Notes: a model not told the origin generated them from the letters alone. Positions 18,084 through 27,126 are shown, counted from the first letter of the stretch. The stretch: 64,000 bases of DNA from CAVPGP01 sp963704025 (GCA_963704025.1 CAVPGP010000002.1:806001-870000); one strand, 5' to 3'. Program-made: numbers and translations.

Positions 18084-18649
18084 GCCTCATCCTCCGCAGC
18101 GGCGGCCTTACGCAGCGCGAAGGCGGCGGCGATGTCGACGATCCCGCGCGTCAGCGCGACAGCGCCGACCCAGACGACGAGCAGGATGACGGCGTTTCCG
18201 AAGTACCCCGCGGCCCAGAACCCCAGCAGGATCTCGGCGAGCCCGACCACGAGGCGAAGCCACCAGTGCTCGACCTTCCGGTCGGCGAGCGCGAACGCGA
18301 TGTCGAAGGCGCCCTTGATGATGAAGTAGAAGCTGATCACGGCGGCGAGCGCCGCGAAGGTGTTTCCAGGGTGGACGAACGCCACGATCCCGATCGCGAT
18401 GAACGCGACCGCCAAGAGAGCGGAGACGACGCGCCACCAGCCGTGGGTGACGAACACGCCGACGAGCTCGGTCGCGCCGGCCGCCAGCATCACGACGCCG
18501 AAGAGGATCGAGATCGCCGACACGGTCGTCCAGTCGAAGCGGAAGACGAGGACGGCGAACACGAGCCAGCAGGCCCCCGTGATCAGATAGATCCACCAGA
18601 GGCTCGCGGCATCGCGGGCCTCCTGGAGCTCCAGGGCGCTGTAGCTCAT
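18080..18649 (-). CDS. HdeD/DUF308 family membrane protein
   Basis: 189 residues with six hydrophobic helices in three repeated pairs; the repeat marker is W..L.G......G, as in SLWWIYLITGACWLVFAVLV and WWRVVSALLAVAFIAIGIVAF. HdeD in enterobacteria is linked to acid resistance at high density. Stop and start overlap with both neighbours, so it is part of one operon beginning at 18864. Confidence 0.85.
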   Translation of the reverse strand: MSYSALELQEARDAASLWWIYLITGACWLVFAVLVFRFDWTTVSAISILFGVVMLAAGATELVGVFVTHGWWRVVSALLAVAFIAIGIVAFVHPGNTFAALAAVISFYFIIKGAFDIAFALADRKVEHWWLRLVVGLAEILLGFWAAGYFGNAVILLVVWVGAVALTRGIVDIAAAFALRKAAAAEDEA

Positions 18650-18864
18650 CCGTTCCTCCCCGTCTTGACCTGGCGGACCTCCAGCAACTCGAGACCGAGG
18701 GCCCGCACTCGCTCCAGCACGCCGTGCAGCGCCGCCTGGTCGAGGTCGTCGGCGCGGAGGACGGTCTCGGCAGGCTCGATCTCGGCGTCGAGGTCATCGA
18801 AGCTCGCGAGGATCGTCTCGCCGACCCTGCCCTTGATGCGGATCTCGTAGCTCCCCGAAGGCAT
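18646..18864 (-). CDS. Small conserved protein, first gene of the HdeD operon
   Basis: A 72-residue soluble protein: beta-rich start (YEIRIKGRVGETILASF), acidic middle (DDLDAEIEPAETVLRADDLDQ), then an amphipathic helix and a short strand (ALGLELLEVRQV). The pattern GRVG..ILASF.D.......T.L....DQAALHGVL is one I associate with actinobacterial hypotheticals that act as small ligand or protein-binding modules, but the function is unknown. ATGA overlap with HdeD. A palindromic operator lies 39 bp upstream. Confidence 0.72.
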   Translation of the reverse strand: MPSGSYEIRIKGRVGETILASFDDLDAEIEPAETVLRADDLDQAALHGVLERVRALGLELLEVRQVKTGRNG

Positions 18865-18903
18865 CGACCGCCCTAGCGTCCGTCGGCGGCGGGTGACGGA
18901 ACC

Positions 18904-18920
18904 TCACCCCGGACGGATGA
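18904..18920. promoter_or_regulatory. Candidate regulon operator, site 1
   Basis: TCACCC-N5-GGATGA, 39 bp upstream of the small-protein/HdeD operon and 66 bp upstream of the first DUF6325 gene. Further GGTGA/TCACC arms flank it at 18891-18909 and 18945-18961. Confidence 0.5.
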
Positions 18921-18986
18921 CCGCCGGGCGCGCCACCCGCGGCGGGTGATCCCCCGTCACCGCAACGGCTCGTAGCCTCCCGGGGG

Positions 18987-19451
18987 ATGACCCTCGGTCC
19001 GATCCAGCTCCTGATCATCGGGTTCGACGGCACCGCGCGCCATCCGGAGATCGCGGCGGAGCTGCGACGGCTGCGCGAGCACAAGACGGTGCGGATCGTG
19101 GACATCGTCGTCGTGTGGAAGGGCGCCGACGGGAAGCTCGAGGTCAACCGCGAGAGCGACCTCTCGCTGGAGGAGGCCCAGGATGCGGGCGCGCTGGCGC
19201 GTGGCCTGGCGAGCCTGACCGTCGCGGAGGACGTGGAAGAGGACGAACCGCCGATCGGCGAGGACCCCGCGCACGTGATCAGCAACGAGGACATGTGGGC
19301 GGTCGCGGACGAGATCGCCCCGGGCACGACGGCCGCCGTCGTGCTCTTCGAGCACCGCTGGGCGGTGCCGCTGCGGGACGCGATCGTCCGCGCGGGCGGC
19401 GTGCTGATCGCACGCGCCTGGGTCCAGCCGGGCCGGCCGCTCGGGCTCTAG
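18987..19451 (+). CDS. DUF6325 family protein (copy 1)
   Basis: A 154-residue protein with the family frame: GPIQLLIIGFDG, RLREHKTVRIVDIVVVWKGADG, a central acidic variable segment, then AAVVLFEHRWAVPLRDAIVRAGG. The function of the family is unknown; the FEHRWA..L..A pattern is reminiscent of DUF1269-type stress proteins. This copy lacks the Gly-rich hydrophobic hairpin seen in the other three copies in this window and is shorter. It converges on the GAP gene. Confidence 0.8.
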   Translation: MTLGPIQLLIIGFDGTARHPEIAAELRRLREHKTVRIVDIVVVWKGADGKLEVNRESDLSLEEAQDAGALARGLASLTVAEDVEEDEPPIGEDPAHVISNEDMWAVADEIAPGTTAAVVLFEHRWAVPLRDAIVRAGGVLIARAWVQPGRPLGL

Positions 19452-19464
19452 TAGAGGCTGCTGA

Positions 19465-20139
19465 TCAGCTCAACCCGCTGATCGCGTCGCCGATCAGCTT
19501 GACGCCGATCACGAGCAGGAGGACGGTCATGATCACGGCGTTGTTCGCGGCCATCCAGCCCTTGAGGCGGTCGAGGAGCTCCGCGGAGCGGGAGCCGAGT
19601 GCGAAGTAGATGAAGACCGGGACCGCCACCCCGATGGTGCCGATGAGCGCAAAGACCGCGTAGGCGACCGCCTGCTCTGTCCCGGAGATGCCCGTGGCCG
19701 CGATCGCCGCGGCCGCCGCGATGGACAGGAGGAGGTTCTTCGGGTTCGCGGCCGAGAGGATCACGCCGGCAGCGAGCGCCTTCCCCGGGCCGAACGACTC
19801 GATCGCCCCCATCCACTTGGGGGCCGGCGGGTCCTCTCCTTCGTGCGGCCGGCTGCGCCACTGCTTGGCGGCCACGAGCAGGAGCAGGACGCCCAGCACG
19901 AGCTTCAGCCAGCTGACCCAGGTCGCCGGCTCGCCGTCCTCGCTCGCGCCGGCCGGGTCCGCGAGCAGCAGGACCACGGTGCCGACGATGCCGAGCCCCA
20001 GGAGCCAGTCGATCACGAACATCGGCCCGTTCACCGAGGCTCTCGGCGTCACGAGCATCAGGATGACGGCGATGATCGGCAGCGGGCTGACCGCGACGCC
20101 GACCGCGAGCGGCAGGATCTGGCCGATGGCGTTGGCCAC
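19465..20139 (-). CDS. GAP family (LysE-like) membrane protein
   Basis: About 224 residues with six membrane helices: ILPLAVGVAVSPLPIIAVILML, a central WVSWLKLVLGVLLLLVAAKQWR and GPGKALAAGVILSAANPKNLLLSIAA. The N-terminal PLPI and the NPKN motif are typical of GAP/Sap (sulfolipid-addressing-like) proteins, which move lipids or small molecules. The frame opens at 20175, but the GTG at 20139 has GGAGAG nine bases upstream and leaves room for the operator at 20175-20191, so I prefer it. Confidence 0.78.
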   Translation of the reverse strand: MANAIGQILPLAVGVAVSPLPIIAVILMLVTPRASVNGPMFVIDWLLGLGIVGTVVLLLADPAGASEDGEPATWVSWLKLVLGVLLLLVAAKQWRSRPHEGEDPPAPKWMGAIESFGPGKALAAGVILSAANPKNLLLSIAAAAAIAATGISGTEQAVAYAVFALIGTIGVAVPVFIYFALGSRSAELLDRLKGWMAANNAVIMTVLLLVIGVKLIGDAISGLS

Positions 20140-20174
20140 GGCGGAACGCTCTCCGGCGCGAGGCCCGTTCGGCA

Positions 20175-20191
20175 TCCCCCGGACGGGATGA
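20175..20191. promoter_or_regulatory. Candidate regulon operator, site 2
   Basis: TCCCCC-N5-GGATGA: right half perfect, left half degenerate. It lies 35 bp upstream of the preferred GAP start and would overlap the coding region if the ATG at 20175 were used. Confidence 0.4.
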
Positions 20192-20221
20192 ACGGACCGG
20201 GGACCGCCCAGATCGGGACCG

Positions 20222-22903
20222 TCAGACCAGCTGCAGCTTGCGCGCGAGCTCGACCGCCTCGCGGCGGCGGCTCGTGCCGAGCTTGCGGTAGATGCTCCGC
20301 AGGTGGGTCTTGACCGTGTTCACGGACAGGAAGAGCTCATTCGCGATCTCGCCGTTCGACATCATCGTCGGCAGGTATGCGAGGACCGCGCGCTCGCGGG
20401 CGCTCAGGGGCTCGAGGAGCTGCGGCGGCGTCAGGTCGATCTTCGGCGCGCGCCGGTCGAAGCAGGCGAGGACGTCCGCGACGAATGAGCGATGTGCCGT
20501 GCCGCGGCGAACGTGCTCGATGAGCACGCTGCGGACGGCCGGCCCGCCGGCGACGAAGACGTGGCGGTGCGCGTCCGGCGCCGCCAGGCCGAGGGCGCGC
20601 TCGATCGCCCGCCGCGCGCCGTCCCCGTCCCGTACCTCGCTCCGGGCCACGCCCTCGAGCAGAGCAGCGTCGATGCGCACCGGCAGCGATGCCGCCTCAA
20701 CGTCCTCCTCCCCACTGCGCTCCAGCAGCTCGATCGCCTCCCACGGCCGGCCCTCAAGCAGGCTGAGTCGGGCCCTGATCGACGCCGCGTCGAGATCGTC
20801 GTGACCCTCGAGCACGGCCGCCGCCGCGCCGGTGTCCCCGGCTGCCACGCGGAGCCGCGCCTCGGTCGCCCACACCGTCTGGGCGATCAACGGCGGCGCG
20901 GGCCAGCCGTCGCCCGCCGCGCCGCGGAGGCGCCGCAGACCTCGCTCCGCGCTCGGATCGACGAGAGCCGCAAGCAGCGTCGCCGCCGAGCAGGCCGGCC
21001 GGTCGCCCGCAGCCGTCGCGAGCGCGAGGGCCCCTTCGACGTGGCGCGTCGCCATGTCGAGCTCGTCCCAGTGGTACGAGGTCCACGCGAGCGCGAGCTG
21101 GGCGCCGAGTGTCTCCGCCGCGTTGGCAGAGCCGCGCGCCTCGGCGAGCCGGAGGGCCTGGTCGGCGCGCTCCGCCGCCCGCCGCAGCCGCCCGGCTGCG
21201 GCGTCGGCGAGCGCGAGGTACCCGAGCGACCGGAGCTTCGCCGAGCTTGCACCCTGCCGCTCGGCGAGCTCGAGCGCCTCCTCCAGGTGCTCGGTCGCGG
21301 CCCGCAGCTCGTTCTCCCAGCACTCCGCGACGCCGAGGCCGCCCAGCGCGAGGGCACGTTGCTGGGCGCGCAGCTCGTGCCGGCCGAGCGACGCGATCGG
21401 GACGACGTCCAGCAGACGCTGGGCTGCGGCGGCGGACGCTGCAGTGTCGCCTGCCAGCCGGTCGATCGCGGACCGGCACATGAGCGCGAACGCGGTCAGA
21501 TCGGCAGAGGGCTCGCCGGCGGCCTCGGCAGCCTCCAGGCAGCGCGCGGCCTCGACGGGCTCGCCGTTCCGTGCGAGCGCCACGGCCTTCAACAGCCCGA
21601 GTGCCGGACACTCCGGCGCCTTCGCGTCGATCCGGCGCATGAGCTGCTCGATCTCCAGGGCGCTGTCGAAGAGGAGCAGGCTGCGCCAGTGCGCGAGCAC
21701 GAGCTCGGCCTCGAGCTCCCAGTCCTGTCCGAGGGCGGCGTGCCGGATCGCGGCCCGCTCGAGACCGTTAGCCGCGAGCCAGCGCGCGATGCGCCGGTGC
21801 ATCTCCGGCAGCTCCGCCCTGAGGCGCCGTTTCGCCTCGAAGCGCAGGAAGTCGCGGAACAGGTGGTGGTACCGGAACCAGCGATCGTCGCCGGCGAGGC
21901 TCGAAAGCAGCAGCCCCTGCCGCTCGAGCTCGGTCAGCACGCCGTCCGCGTCGGCATCGCCCGTCACCGCCTCCGCAAGCTCGGGGGTGAGCGCGTCGGC
22001 GAGAGACGTGCGCAGCAGGAAGTCGCGGATTTCCGGCGGCTGCGCGCCGAGCACCTCCACAAGCAGGTAGTCGGCGACCGCACGCTCCTCGGCCAGCGCC
22101 TCTGCGAGCGCAGCCTGCGGATCGGGCGCGGCCGCGAGGGAGAGCGCGGCGAACCGCACCGCGGCGGCCCACCCTTCCGTACGCCCGTGCAGGAGCTCGA
22201 CCGTCAGGGGGTCCAGCTGGGGCGCGAGCTCCGCGACGAGCGCCGCCGTCTCCTCCGGCGTGAAGGCGAGGTCGGCTGCCCTGATCTCGGCGAGCTGGCC
22301 CGCGAGCCGCATCCGGTGCAGCGGGAGCGGCGGATCGGCACGGGTCACGAAGACGATGTGCAGCTGCGGAGGGGCGTACCGGCACAGGCGCTCGAGCGAC
22401 GCCAGCGTCTCCCGTCCGGACAGCTCGTGGAGGTCGTCCAGCACGAGCGCCACGCGCTCTTTCGCCGCCACGGCCGCAGCGAGCGCGACCTCGAGCGAGC
22501 CGGCTGAGACCTGGGGCGAACCGCCGCCTGCGACCGTCGCCAGCGACGCGGTGACGGCGTCCAGGAAGCGCCCGCTCTCGTCGTCGTCCCCGTCGAGGTT
22601 GATCCAGGCGACAGCCACGTCCGTCTCGGCGGCCCACATGCTGAGGAGCACGGTCTTGCCGAACCCGGGCGGCGCGGACACGAGCGTCGCGGCCGCACTC
22701 TGCACGGCCTCCTCGAGCCGGTCGCGCAGCCTCGCGCGCACGACGACGGAGGGCGGCACGCGCGGCGGCGCCAGCTTCCGGACCAGACGCGAGTCGACTG
22801 CGGGCCGCTCGTCGTCGGGCGCGGTGCCGTTCGGCTCGGCCGACGATCGGGTGTCAGCCGGTGCGACGACAGACGCCTCGGGCATCGTCTGAACCTCCCT
22901 CAT
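20222..22903 (-). CDS. MalT-like LuxR family transcriptional regulator (copy 1)
   Basis: A large ATP-dependent regulator of about 893 residues. It has an N-terminal AAA/NB-ARC-like module with Walker A SAPPGFGKTVLL and Walker B VALVLDDLHEL, and a middle of alpha-helical TPR-like repeats rich in Ala/Glu/Arg. The C-terminal LuxR helix-turn-helix contains LSARERAVLAYLPTMMSNGEIA and SVNTVKTHLRSIYRKLG. MalT-type proteins bind an inducer and ATP, oligomerise and activate promoters. The start is uncertain between ATG 22903 (GGGGAG upstream) and ATG 22885 (GGGAGG eight bases upstream). No target gene is evident. Confidence 0.87.
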   Translation of the reverse strand: MREVQTMPEASVVAPADTRSSAEPNGTAPDDERPAVDSRLVRKLAPPRVPPSVVVRARLRDRLEEAVQSAAATLVSAPPGFGKTVLLSMWAAETDVAVAWINLDGDDDESGRFLDAVTASLATVAGGGSPQVSAGSLEVALAAAVAAKERVALVLDDLHELSGRETLASLERLCRYAPPQLHIVFVTRADPPLPLHRMRLAGQLAEIRAADLAFTPEETAALVAELAPQLDPLTVELLHGRTEGWAAAVRFAALSLAAAPDPQAALAEALAEERAVADYLLVEVLGAQPPEIRDFLLRTSLADALTPELAEAVTGDADADGVLTELERQGLLLSSLAGDDRWFRYHHLFRDFLRFEAKRRLRAELPEMHRRIARWLAANGLERAAIRHAALGQDWELEAELVLAHWRSLLLFDSALEIEQLMRRIDAKAPECPALGLLKAVALARNGEPVEAARCLEAAEAAGEPSADLTAFALMCRSAIDRLAGDTAASAAAAQRLLDVVPIASLGRHELRAQQRALALGGLGVAECWENELRAATEHLEEALELAERQGASSAKLRSLGYLALADAAAGRLRRAAERADQALRLAEARGSANAAETLGAQLALAWTSYHWDELDMATRHVEGALALATAAGDRPACSAATLLAALVDPSAERGLRRLRGAAGDGWPAPPLIAQTVWATEARLRVAAGDTGAAAAVLEGHDDLDAASIRARLSLLEGRPWEAIELLERSGEEDVEAASLPVRIDAALLEGVARSEVRDGDGARRAIERALGLAAPDAHRHVFVAGGPAVRSVLIEHVRRGTAHRSFVADVLACFDRRAPKIDLTPPQLLEPLSARERAVLAYLPTMMSNGEIANELFLSVNTVKTHLRSIYRKLGTSRRREAVELARKLQLV

Positions 22904-23147
22904 GTGCTCCCCCCGTCGGAGTGCCTCGACGTTACCGCTTTTGCAGCGGGTATTCCATGCGGTAAACGAGACGTTCACATGTCCGGTACATGGTCCGGCC
23001 CGGTCGCGCGCTCAGTCGGCCTGGCTGGGAACGGTCGTCTGCGGGCCTGCGAGCTCGCGGCGCGAAGGGGATCATCCGCGGTTCGGTCGACGACGTCCCG
23101 GGCCGTGCTCGCGGCCGTCAGCCCGATCCACGGCGTGCACCCGGGCT

Positions 23148-23188
23148 GGTGGGCCCGAATACCGGACGGGCCGGTGGGCCCGAATACC
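23148..23188. repeat. Two direct repeats of 16 bp at 25-bp spacing
   Basis: GGTGGGCCCGAATACC occurs at 23148-23163 and again at 23173-23188, each centred on a GGGCCC palindrome. They lie between the two MalT-like genes. Confidence 0.6.
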
Positions 23189-23204
23189 AGCAGCCTCACG
23201 CGAG

Positions 23205-23233
23205 TTCGTACCTGGTCGCCGACCAGGTACGAA
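23205..23233. repeat. Perfect 13-bp palindromic hairpin (copy A)
   Basis: TTCGTACCTGGTC - GCC - GACCAGGTACGAA, with no mismatch. It shares its core GTACCTGG/CCAGGTAC with a second hairpin 80 bp away. Either could work as a terminator for the upstream minus-strand regulator, or as a regulatory or mobile palindrome. Confidence 0.65.
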
Positions 23234-23297
23234 AACACCGAGGCGAATCGAAAAAAGGACGTTTTGCTGGTATTTCACGTTTTAAACCAAAGAATTT

Positions 23298-23320
23298 GTA
23301 CCTGGTACACGACCAGGTAC
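23298..23320. repeat. Palindromic hairpin (copy B) sharing the GTACCTGGT core
   Basis: GTACCTGGT - ACACG - ACCAGGTAC, a 9-bp perfect stem, 22 bp beyond the stop of the second MalT-like gene on the minus strand. The 65 bp between copies A and B are AT-rich, against a much higher GC level on both sides. Confidence 0.62.
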
Positions 23321-23341
23321 GGGGCGCCGGCGGAACGTCCG

Positions 23342-25567
23342 CTAGACCGTCTCCGCCGACCGCGTCTGCGCCACGTCGACGAGACCGAGCTCGCCCGCGC
23401 GGAGGATCGCCTCGCTCCGGCTCGAGACGCCGAACTTCCGGTACACGGAGATCGCCTGGGTCTTGACCGTGTTCCGCGACACGAAGAGGCGCTCGCCGAT
23501 CTCCCTGAAGGACAGGTGCGTCGCGAGCAGCGGCAGCAGCCTGAGCTCCGCGGCCGTCAGGCTCGAGTGCCGGTGCTGGGTCGTGGCGACCGAGATCTGG
23601 CGGCGCAGCGCGCCCGCCTCCTCGGCGAGGGCGCCCAGCTCCGGCCGGCGGCGGAGGATCGAGCCCGCCTGGACGAGCAGCGTCCGGGCGGCGTCGACGT
23701 CGAGGAGGGCGAGGTGCGAGCGACCGAGCTCGATCAGCGTCTGCACCGAATGCCAGGGGAGTGCGTGGGTGAGCTGGGGAACGAGCTTCTCCGCCGCCGT
23801 CAGGTGGGCCCGCGCACCTTCCCAGTCGCCCCGGCGGAGCGCGACGCGGGCCGAGGCGGCAAACACCACTGCGCTCGTCGAGTAGCCCTCGAGGCCGTGC
23901 TCGACGACGAGCACCCGCGCCGTGTGTGCGAGCGATTCGGCCAGAGCCTCGTCGCCGGCCGCCTCCGCCAGCAGCGACCGCTGCGCAAGCGCCGTCGCCT
24001 CGCTGTTGGTCGCCCCTACCGCCCGGGCGGTCGCGACGGCGTCGGCGAGGACGTCGTCCGCGCCCGGGTCCCGCTCGAGCACGAGGACTAGCCCCTGAAG
24101 CAGGAGCGCTGCGGCCGCGAACGGGCTGCCCGGCGCGACCCCACGGGCCGCGACAGCCGCGTCGCGGCTCATCTGCGCGAGCCCGGCCGGGCACATCGCC
24201 GCGTCGAGGAGCGCGATCCACGGCCTCGTCGAGGCCGTCCCATCCGGAAGCGACACGCGGCTCGGGCCCTTGCGCGCTGCCTCGAGCCAGCACTCCGCAT
24301 CGGCGGCCCTGCCGCGCACGACATGCATCCAGGCGCCCAGGATCGCGACGGCAGGGTGCCGTGAGAGCCGGGGCAGGTCGAAGCGCCCGAGCCACCGCTC
24401 CACGGTGTCGATCCTGCCCGCGAAGTACGCCGGCAGCGCCAGCGTCTCGATCAGCCGCGCCGCGCGATCCGTGTCGCCGAGCTCGTTCACGTGCTCGAGC
24501 GCGCACTCGAGCTGACCGTGCTCCTCGAGCCAGTCGGCAGCCCGGCGGTGGAGCTCGGCCACGAGGGACGGCTCGCGCCGTTCGAGCTCCGATCTGAGCA
24601 CGTCTCGCAGGATCCCGCTGTAGCGGTAGCGCTCGCGATGGTGGTCGAGGGGGACGACGAGCTGGCGGGCCGCCTCGAATGCCTCCAGCCGGCGCGACGA
24701 ATCGTGGCGCTCGAGCAGGGCGTCGCAGAGTGGCCCGGTCAACTCCGCGAGGATCGACGTTCGCGTCAGAAACAGGACGTCCTGCGGATCGAGGTCGGCC
24801 AGATACTCGGAGCGGATGTAATCGGTGACGTATCGGTCGTCGCCGTGGAAGCCGCCCGGTTCGGCGCCCGAGCCGCCGCGGAGCGAGAGCGCCGCCAGAT
24901 AGAGCCCGGCGGCCCAGCCTTCGGCCCTGGCGTTCAGCCGCGCGACGGCCTCTTCGTCGAGATCGACTCCTGCGTCGCGGACGACGACGGCCGCCTCGCG
25001 GTCCGACAGGGCGAGGTCGTCTCGCCCTAGCTCGAAGAGGGCGCCCTCCGCCCGCAGCCGAGCGAGGCGCAGCCGGGAGGCGCTGCGCCCGGCGAGCACG
25101 AGGGTCGACCCGGACGGCAGGTAGGGGACGAGCGTCGTCACCGCCTCGACGCAGGCGCGTGCGCGGAGAAGATGGATGTCGTCGAGCACCAGCACGACCG
25201 GACCGAGCGCCGAAAGCGCGTTCGGCAGCGCCTCGCGGCGTGGGCTGCGGGGCAGGTCGAGAGCCGACGCGAGGCCCGCCGTCAGAGCAGCCGCATCGTT
25301 GTCGCCCTCGTCCAGCGCAAGCCACGCGAACGGACGCTTGTCCCGCATCGACCACTGCGAGAGCAGCGTCGTCTTGCCGTAGCCCGCCGGTGCGACGAGC
25401 ACGACGACGGGTGTGCCGGCCGCCGCGCGCAGCCGGTTGACGAGCGGTGTGCGCACGAGAGCGCCGCGACGCACGGCCGGGACCGCCAGCTTCGGATCGA
25501 ATGCCGGCGCGTCGGTGGAGTCGATCGTCAAGGTTTCCGACAAGGCAACGTCGACGCTAGACCTCAA
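23342..25567 (-). CDS. MalT-like LuxR family transcriptional regulator (copy 2)
   Basis: A 741-residue regulator of the same architecture as its neighbour: Walker A VAPAGYGKTTLL near residue 58, VVLVLDDIHLL, helical repeat domain, and LuxR HTH at the C-terminus (SLTAAELRLLPLLATHLSFREIG, SRNTVKTQAISVYRKFGV). In the HTH the usual TxRE start is replaced by TAAE. The two regulators are in tandem but divergent in sequence, so this is not a recent duplication. Upstream it faces the second DUF6325 gene. Confidence 0.87.
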   Translation of the reverse strand: MRSSVDVALSETLTIDSTDAPAFDPKLAVPAVRRGALVRTPLVNRLRAAAGTPVVVLVAPAGYGKTTLLSQWSMRDKRPFAWLALDEGDNDAAALTAGLASALDLPRSPRREALPNALSALGPVVLVLDDIHLLRARACVEAVTTLVPYLPSGSTLVLAGRSASRLRLARLRAEGALFELGRDDLALSDREAAVVVRDAGVDLDEEAVARLNARAEGWAAGLYLAALSLRGGSGAEPGGFHGDDRYVTDYIRSEYLADLDPQDVLFLTRTSILAELTGPLCDALLERHDSSRRLEAFEAARQLVVPLDHHRERYRYSGILRDVLRSELERREPSLVAELHRRAADWLEEHGQLECALEHVNELGDTDRAARLIETLALPAYFAGRIDTVERWLGRFDLPRLSRHPAVAILGAWMHVVRGRAADAECWLEAARKGPSRVSLPDGTASTRPWIALLDAAMCPAGLAQMSRDAAVAARGVAPGSPFAAAALLLQGLVLVLERDPGADDVLADAVATARAVGATNSEATALAQRSLLAEAAGDEALAESLAHTARVLVVEHGLEGYSTSAVVFAASARVALRRGDWEGARAHLTAAEKLVPQLTHALPWHSVQTLIELGRSHLALLDVDAARTLLVQAGSILRRRPELGALAEEAGALRRQISVATTQHRHSSLTAAELRLLPLLATHLSFREIGERLFVSRNTVKTQAISVYRKFGVSSRSEAILRAGELGLVDVAQTRSAETV

Positions 25568-25583
25568 TCCCGTCCTGCGTCAC

Positions 25584-25637
25584 GGTGCCCGCACGAGAGC
25601 GCGGACGTGCCGCCACCACAGGCGGCGTGCGGGCACC
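25584..25637. promoter_or_regulatory. Nested inverted repeat between divergent MalT-like and DUF6325 genes
   Basis: Outer arms GGTGCCCGCACG (25584-25595) and CGTGCGGGCACC (25626-25637) are perfect complements; inside is GCCGCC-ACCACA-GGCGGC. It sits 17 bp before the MalT-like start and about 80 bp before the DUF6325 start, so it may be an operator or a 5' leader structure. Confidence 0.45.
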
Positions 25638-25718
25638 CGCCGATCTGGTGGTGCACACCCCCCGAAGAGGGATGGGGACCGGATTGCCCTCGTGCCCCGA
25701 AAGCGGGAGCCTTTCCTC

Positions 25719-26279
25719 ATGCCGGAGTCGATACCAGGCGGGGAGCCCCTTCCTCTCGGCCCAGTTCAGATGTGGTCGATCGGATTCGTCGGCAACACCT
25801 TCAAGGGGGAGATCCTGCCGGAGCTCGAGCGGCTCAAACGGCTCGGCATCATCCGGATCATCGACATGCTCGTCGTGCGGAAGGACACCATGGGCGGCAT
25901 CGCCGTCCTGACGGCGAGCGACCTCGACTGGGAGGAGGCGACCGCCTTCGGCTCCTACCTCGGCGGTCTCGTGGGCTACGGGGCCGGCGGGCTGCAGGGC
26001 GCGCAGCGCGGGGCGATGCAGGGGGCCGCGGAGATGGCGGACGGCCACATCTTCGACGAGCAGGACACCTTCCTGCTCGAGCAGACCCTCGCGAACGGCA
26101 TGTCCGCCGCGCTGGTGCTGATCGAGCACCGCTGGGCGCTGCCGCTCCGCGAGGCGATCGAGCGCGCAGGCGGGATCGAGCTGACGAACGACTGGATCGA
26201 CCCCAAGGACCTCGTCGAGGTCGGGCTCGACGCCGCCGAGCTGGGCGAGGGCGGAAAGACCGAGGGCGAAAAGGCCTAG
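25719..26279 (+). CDS. DUF6325 family protein (copy 2)
   Basis: A 186-residue protein: LGPVQMWSIGFVGNTFKGEI, RLKRLGIIRIIDMLVVRKDTMG, then a Gly/Ala-rich stretch (SYLGGLVGYGAGGLQGAQRGA) that could form a membrane hairpin. DGHIFDEQDTFLLEQTLANGMSAALVLIEHRWALPLREAI and SDWIDP-like end DWIDPKDLVEVGL follow. GGGAG lies nine bases before the ATG. The function is unknown. This copy alone among the four lacks an obvious TCATCC-type operator. Confidence 0.8.
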   Translation: MPESIPGGEPLPLGPVQMWSIGFVGNTFKGEILPELERLKRLGIIRIIDMLVVRKDTMGGIAVLTASDLDWEEATAFGSYLGGLVGYGAGGLQGAQRGAMQGAAEMADGHIFDEQDTFLLEQTLANGMSAALVLIEHRWALPLREAIERAGGIELTNDWIDPKDLVEVGLDAAELGEGGKTEGEKA

Positions 26280-26299
26280 CGACGCCCGTCGCCCCATGC

Positions 26300-26968
26300 T
26301 CACTCGGACAGGAACATCAGAGCAGCGACGACGCGGCGGCTGACGTCGCGGTCGTCGGGCATGCCGAGCTTGGTGAAGATCGCGTTGATGTTCTTCTCGA
26401 CCGCCCGCTTCGTCAGGACGAGCGAGGTCGCAATCGCGGCATTGGACTTTCCCTCGGCCAGCCCGGCGAGCACGTCGCGCTCTCGGGGCGTCAGCTCGGC
26501 GAGCGGGGAGTTCCGCGCCCGCAAGCGCGCCTCGACCAGCACCTCGACGACGCGCGGATCGACGACGGAGCCGCCCTCGGCGACCGCGCGGATCGCGCCG
26601 ACCAGCTGCTCGGCGTTCCCGACGTGCTCCTTCAGCAGATACGCGCGCCCGTCGGAGCCGTGCTCGAAGAGCTCGAGCAGGTACTCGGGCTCGGCGTACT
26701 GGCTGATCACGACGACTCCGACCTTCGGCCGGCGGTCGCGCAGGTCGACGGCGACCTGGATGCCCTCGTTCGTGTGGGTGGGCGGCATCCGGACGTCCGT
26801 GACCACGACGTCGGGATCGTGACGCTCGATGGCGTTGACGAGCGCCGTCCCGTCCGCGCAGTACTCGACCACCGCCACGTCGTCGTCCCCGTCGAGGACG
26901 AGCTTGATCCCCTCACGGACGAGGTAGTTGTCCTCTGCGACGACGACGCGGACTGCCGGCGTCGTCAT
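26300..26968 (-). CDS. NarL/FixJ family response regulator
   Basis: 222 residues. The receiver domain has the acidic pair AEDN, phospho-acceptor Asp in VVVTDVRMP and Lys in YLLKEHV. A LuxR HTH (LTPRERDVLAGLAEGKSNAAIA, TKRAVEKNINAIFTKLG) ends the protein. It is divergent from a histidine kinase of the matching type, 210 bp away, and is very probably its partner. Confidence 0.9.
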   Translation of the reverse strand: MTTPAVRVVVAEDNYLVREGIKLVLDGDDDVAVVEYCADGTALVNAIERHDPDVVVTDVRMPPTHTNEGIQVAVDLRDRRPKVGVVVISQYAEPEYLLELFEHGSDGRAYLLKEHVGNAEQLVGAIRAVAEGGSVVDPRVVEVLVEARLRARNSPLAELTPRERDVLAGLAEGKSNAAIATSLVLTKRAVEKNINAIFTKLGMPDDRDVSRRVVAALMFLSE

Positions 26969-27109
26969 CGTTCCGCTCCGGCGACGCGAGGCGCCGTGCC
27001 GTCGCGCTCGGCACGCGCACCGCCGGGCGGCCGCGTATTTCGCCCTTCGGCAGGGTCAGGGCCGTTTGCCATCGCAAGTATCTCTATCGCAAGACGCGCC
27101 TCGGCGCCA

Positions 27110-27126
27110 TCATCCGCTCCGAACGA
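27110..27126. promoter_or_regulatory. Weak candidate regulon operator between response regulator and kinase
   Basis: TCATCC-N5-GAACGA, one mismatch to the right half-site consensus, 52 bp before the kinase start. It sits inside a longer inverted repeat (GGCGCCA at 27103 / TGGCGCC at 27129). Confidence 0.25.

Noticed and set aside
23072..23088. TCATCC half-site upstream of the first MalT-like gene
   Set aside because: There is no matching right half at five bases; a lone hexamer is expected by chance.
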